A DNA stretch of 38,123 nt. Source: a virus. The notes beneath the pieces were generated by a model. That model searched no databases, was not told where the DNA came from, and saw only the letters and a list, made by a program, of their open reading frames with translations. Positions 37,284-38,123 of the stretch are shown in pieces. Positions within the stretch are counted from its first letter, which is position 1; every line of letters begins with the position of its first letter. The stretch covers positions 1 to 38,123 of IMG/VR virus record IMGVR_UViG_3300051212_000879; one strand, given 5' to 3'. The position numbers and the translations under genes were made by a program.

Positions 37284-38017
37284 TCTTTATTAAGTTCTCT
37301 AATATATTTGAACCATCGACTATCGATATCTTCCTTGTCAAGAGAATCGATTAAAAAGTCTAGATCTTTAGGCAAACATTTTCCACCGAAACCCCTAGTA
37401 CCGTCGTGACCGGGTACTTCCATGTAGGTTTGATTATGTGCGACTTTGAAATACATATCTTTAACCTTGCTATAATCTGCACCTACCCGTTGAGACATGT
37501 CATAGAATAAGTTTCCAAAAGCGATACGCATCACAGCAAAATTATTGGAAAACATTTTAACTAATTCTGCTTCGCTGGTAGAACATTCTACAATTTCTTC
37601 GACTCTCAACCATAATGGTAGGTCCACAGAATTATGTCCGACTATTAATGGACGCTTCTGAGAATCTTCTTCCCAAAATCGTTCTCTCAGAAATTCTGGC
37701 ATATAAATTATTTTTATACCCAATTCTTCTTCAATCTGATCACAGGTTCCAATTGGCAAAGTACTTCTAATTACAACTTGGACTTTGGAATTTTGATTTA
37801 CCAGTTCTGATATTTCGTTTTTCAATATTTCAATATCATGAGGAGTTCCTGTAGGAATACAAACAAAAATACATTTACAATCCTTTAAAACTTCTCGTGT
37901 TGTGTTTAGCAGTATGTCGTGCATGGCCACGACCTGCTTCTTTAAAAGTCCATAATGTGTTCCTCGTCCTACATAACCGTATCCGAGGATTCCAAAATAA
38001 CCGTTGTCATAAATCAT
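37265..38017 (-). CDS. Truncated UDP-glucose/GDP-mannose dehydrogenase-like protein
   Basis: 250 residues from ATG 38017 (GAGAAAG upstream). The NAD domain has GYGYVG (12-17), then CIFVCIPTGTP, VVIRSTLPIGTCD, and the central helical domain ELVKMFSNNF and FGGKCLPKDLDFL with the catalytic Cys214. The C-terminal UDP-binding domain, usually another 130-170 residues, is missing and no downstream frame continues it. Either it uses a different substrate mode or is a reduced phage version. It heads the minus operon that runs to 29984. Confidence 0.8.
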   Translation of the reverse strand: MIYDNGYFGILGYGYVGRGTHYGLLKKQVVAMHDILLNTTREVLKDCKCIFVCIPTGTPHDIEILKNEISELVNQNSKVQVVIRSTLPIGTCDQIEEELGIKIIYMPEFLRERFWEEDSQKRPLIVGHNSVDLPLWLRVEEIVECSTSEAELVKMFSNNFAVMRIAFGNLFYDMSQRVGADYSKVKDMYFKVAHNQTYMEVPGHDGTRGFGGKCLPKDLDFLIDSLDKEDIDSRWFKYIRELNKEWQKKF

Positions 38018-38088
38018 ATAATCTTTCTCGAGTTGAAGTATATATGCGTTGTAAGTGGCAATAAACGCTATATTTGAACACAAAACAT

Positions 38089-38117
38089 TTGATTATTCGT
38101 AAAAAGGATTATATAAT
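38089..38117 (+). promoter_or_regulatory. Sigma70-type promoter at window edge
   Basis: TTGATT (38089-38094), 17-bp spacer and TATAAT (38112-38117) on the plus strand, pointing out of the window and divergent from the operon at 38017. A possible minus-strand -10 (TATAAT read from 38113 to 38108) overlaps it, but its -35 would lie outside. Confidence 0.6.
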
Positions 38118-38123
38118 GTACAT

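Noticed and set aside
36408-38017. A complete nucleotide-sugar pathway (e.g. UDP-glucuronate/xylose) in the window
   Set aside because: Only a truncated dehydrogenase and one epimerase are present; no nucleotidyltransferase or sure glycosyltransferase is adjacent.

Overview
This window most likely comes from a large tailed bacteriophage, probably a marine T4-type myovirus or jumbo phage. The evidence is one tail/receptor-binding protein of the 'LQIRRGT' (Mtd_N-like) type, twelve tRNA genes that all encode their own CCA end, many tiny tightly packed SD-led ORFs, T4-late-like promoter elements, and gene families typical of marine phage accessory regions (twitch-type radical SAM proteins, 2OG-Fe(II) oxygenases, phage methyltransferases). 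DNA is AT-rich and stop codons are standard. No terminase, capsid or polymerase gene is visible, so the phage assignment is an inference. The host cannot be named.

Left third (1-8470, plus strand): a gene-expression takeover region. A perfect sigma70-type promoter (TTGACA-17-TATAAT) drives an apparently leaderless message encoding a small protein, translation initiation factor IF-1, and a domain-1-less class I release factor whose reading frame carries an in-frame UGA. Small SD-led phage genes follow (two mini membrane proteins, a tyrosine/dual-specificity phosphatase, unknowns). tRNAs are Thr(GGU, partial), Arg(UCG), Arg(ACG), Glu, His, Phe, Leu(UAA), Arg(UCU), Leu(UAG), initiator fMet, Arg(CCU) and Gly. 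An RNA polymerase omega subunit is encoded, preceded by about 300 nt of structured non-coding DNA. A second structured region of about 640 nt surrounds the initiator tRNA.

Middle and right (8481-38123): a dense enzyme region with 12 probable 2OG-Fe(II) oxygenases (10 with HxD...H, 2 with HxH...H) and, counting the one at 3816, 8 radical SAM enzymes. The minus operon 17687-11405 looks like a small-molecule pathway: AGAT-type amidinotransferase, ANL adenylating enzyme, PLP aminotransferase-like enzyme, glycosyltransferase-like protein and three oxygenases. Further cassettes add SDR enzymes, a QueC-like PP-loop enzyme, GNAT-like and kinase-like proteins, SGNH-type proteins, a methyltransferase, and (minus operon 38017-29984) a nucleotide-sugar epimerase and a truncated UDP-sugar dehydrogenase. 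The products are unknown; hydroxylation or glycan/peptide tailoring of virion or cell-surface molecules is a hypothesis.

Architecture: the accessory cassettes are arranged as divergent pairs with 21-39 bp between start codons and convergent pairs whose 3' ends overlap by 14-32 bp. At three divergent intergenic regions both genes carry an (A/C/T)TAA(G/A)TA element ending 4-5 nt before ATG, which places a T4-late-type transcription start at or within 1 nt of the start codon. Leaderless mRNAs, a phage IF-1 and a phage initiator tRNA together suggest a dedicated initiation strategy, the most interesting hypothesis in the window.
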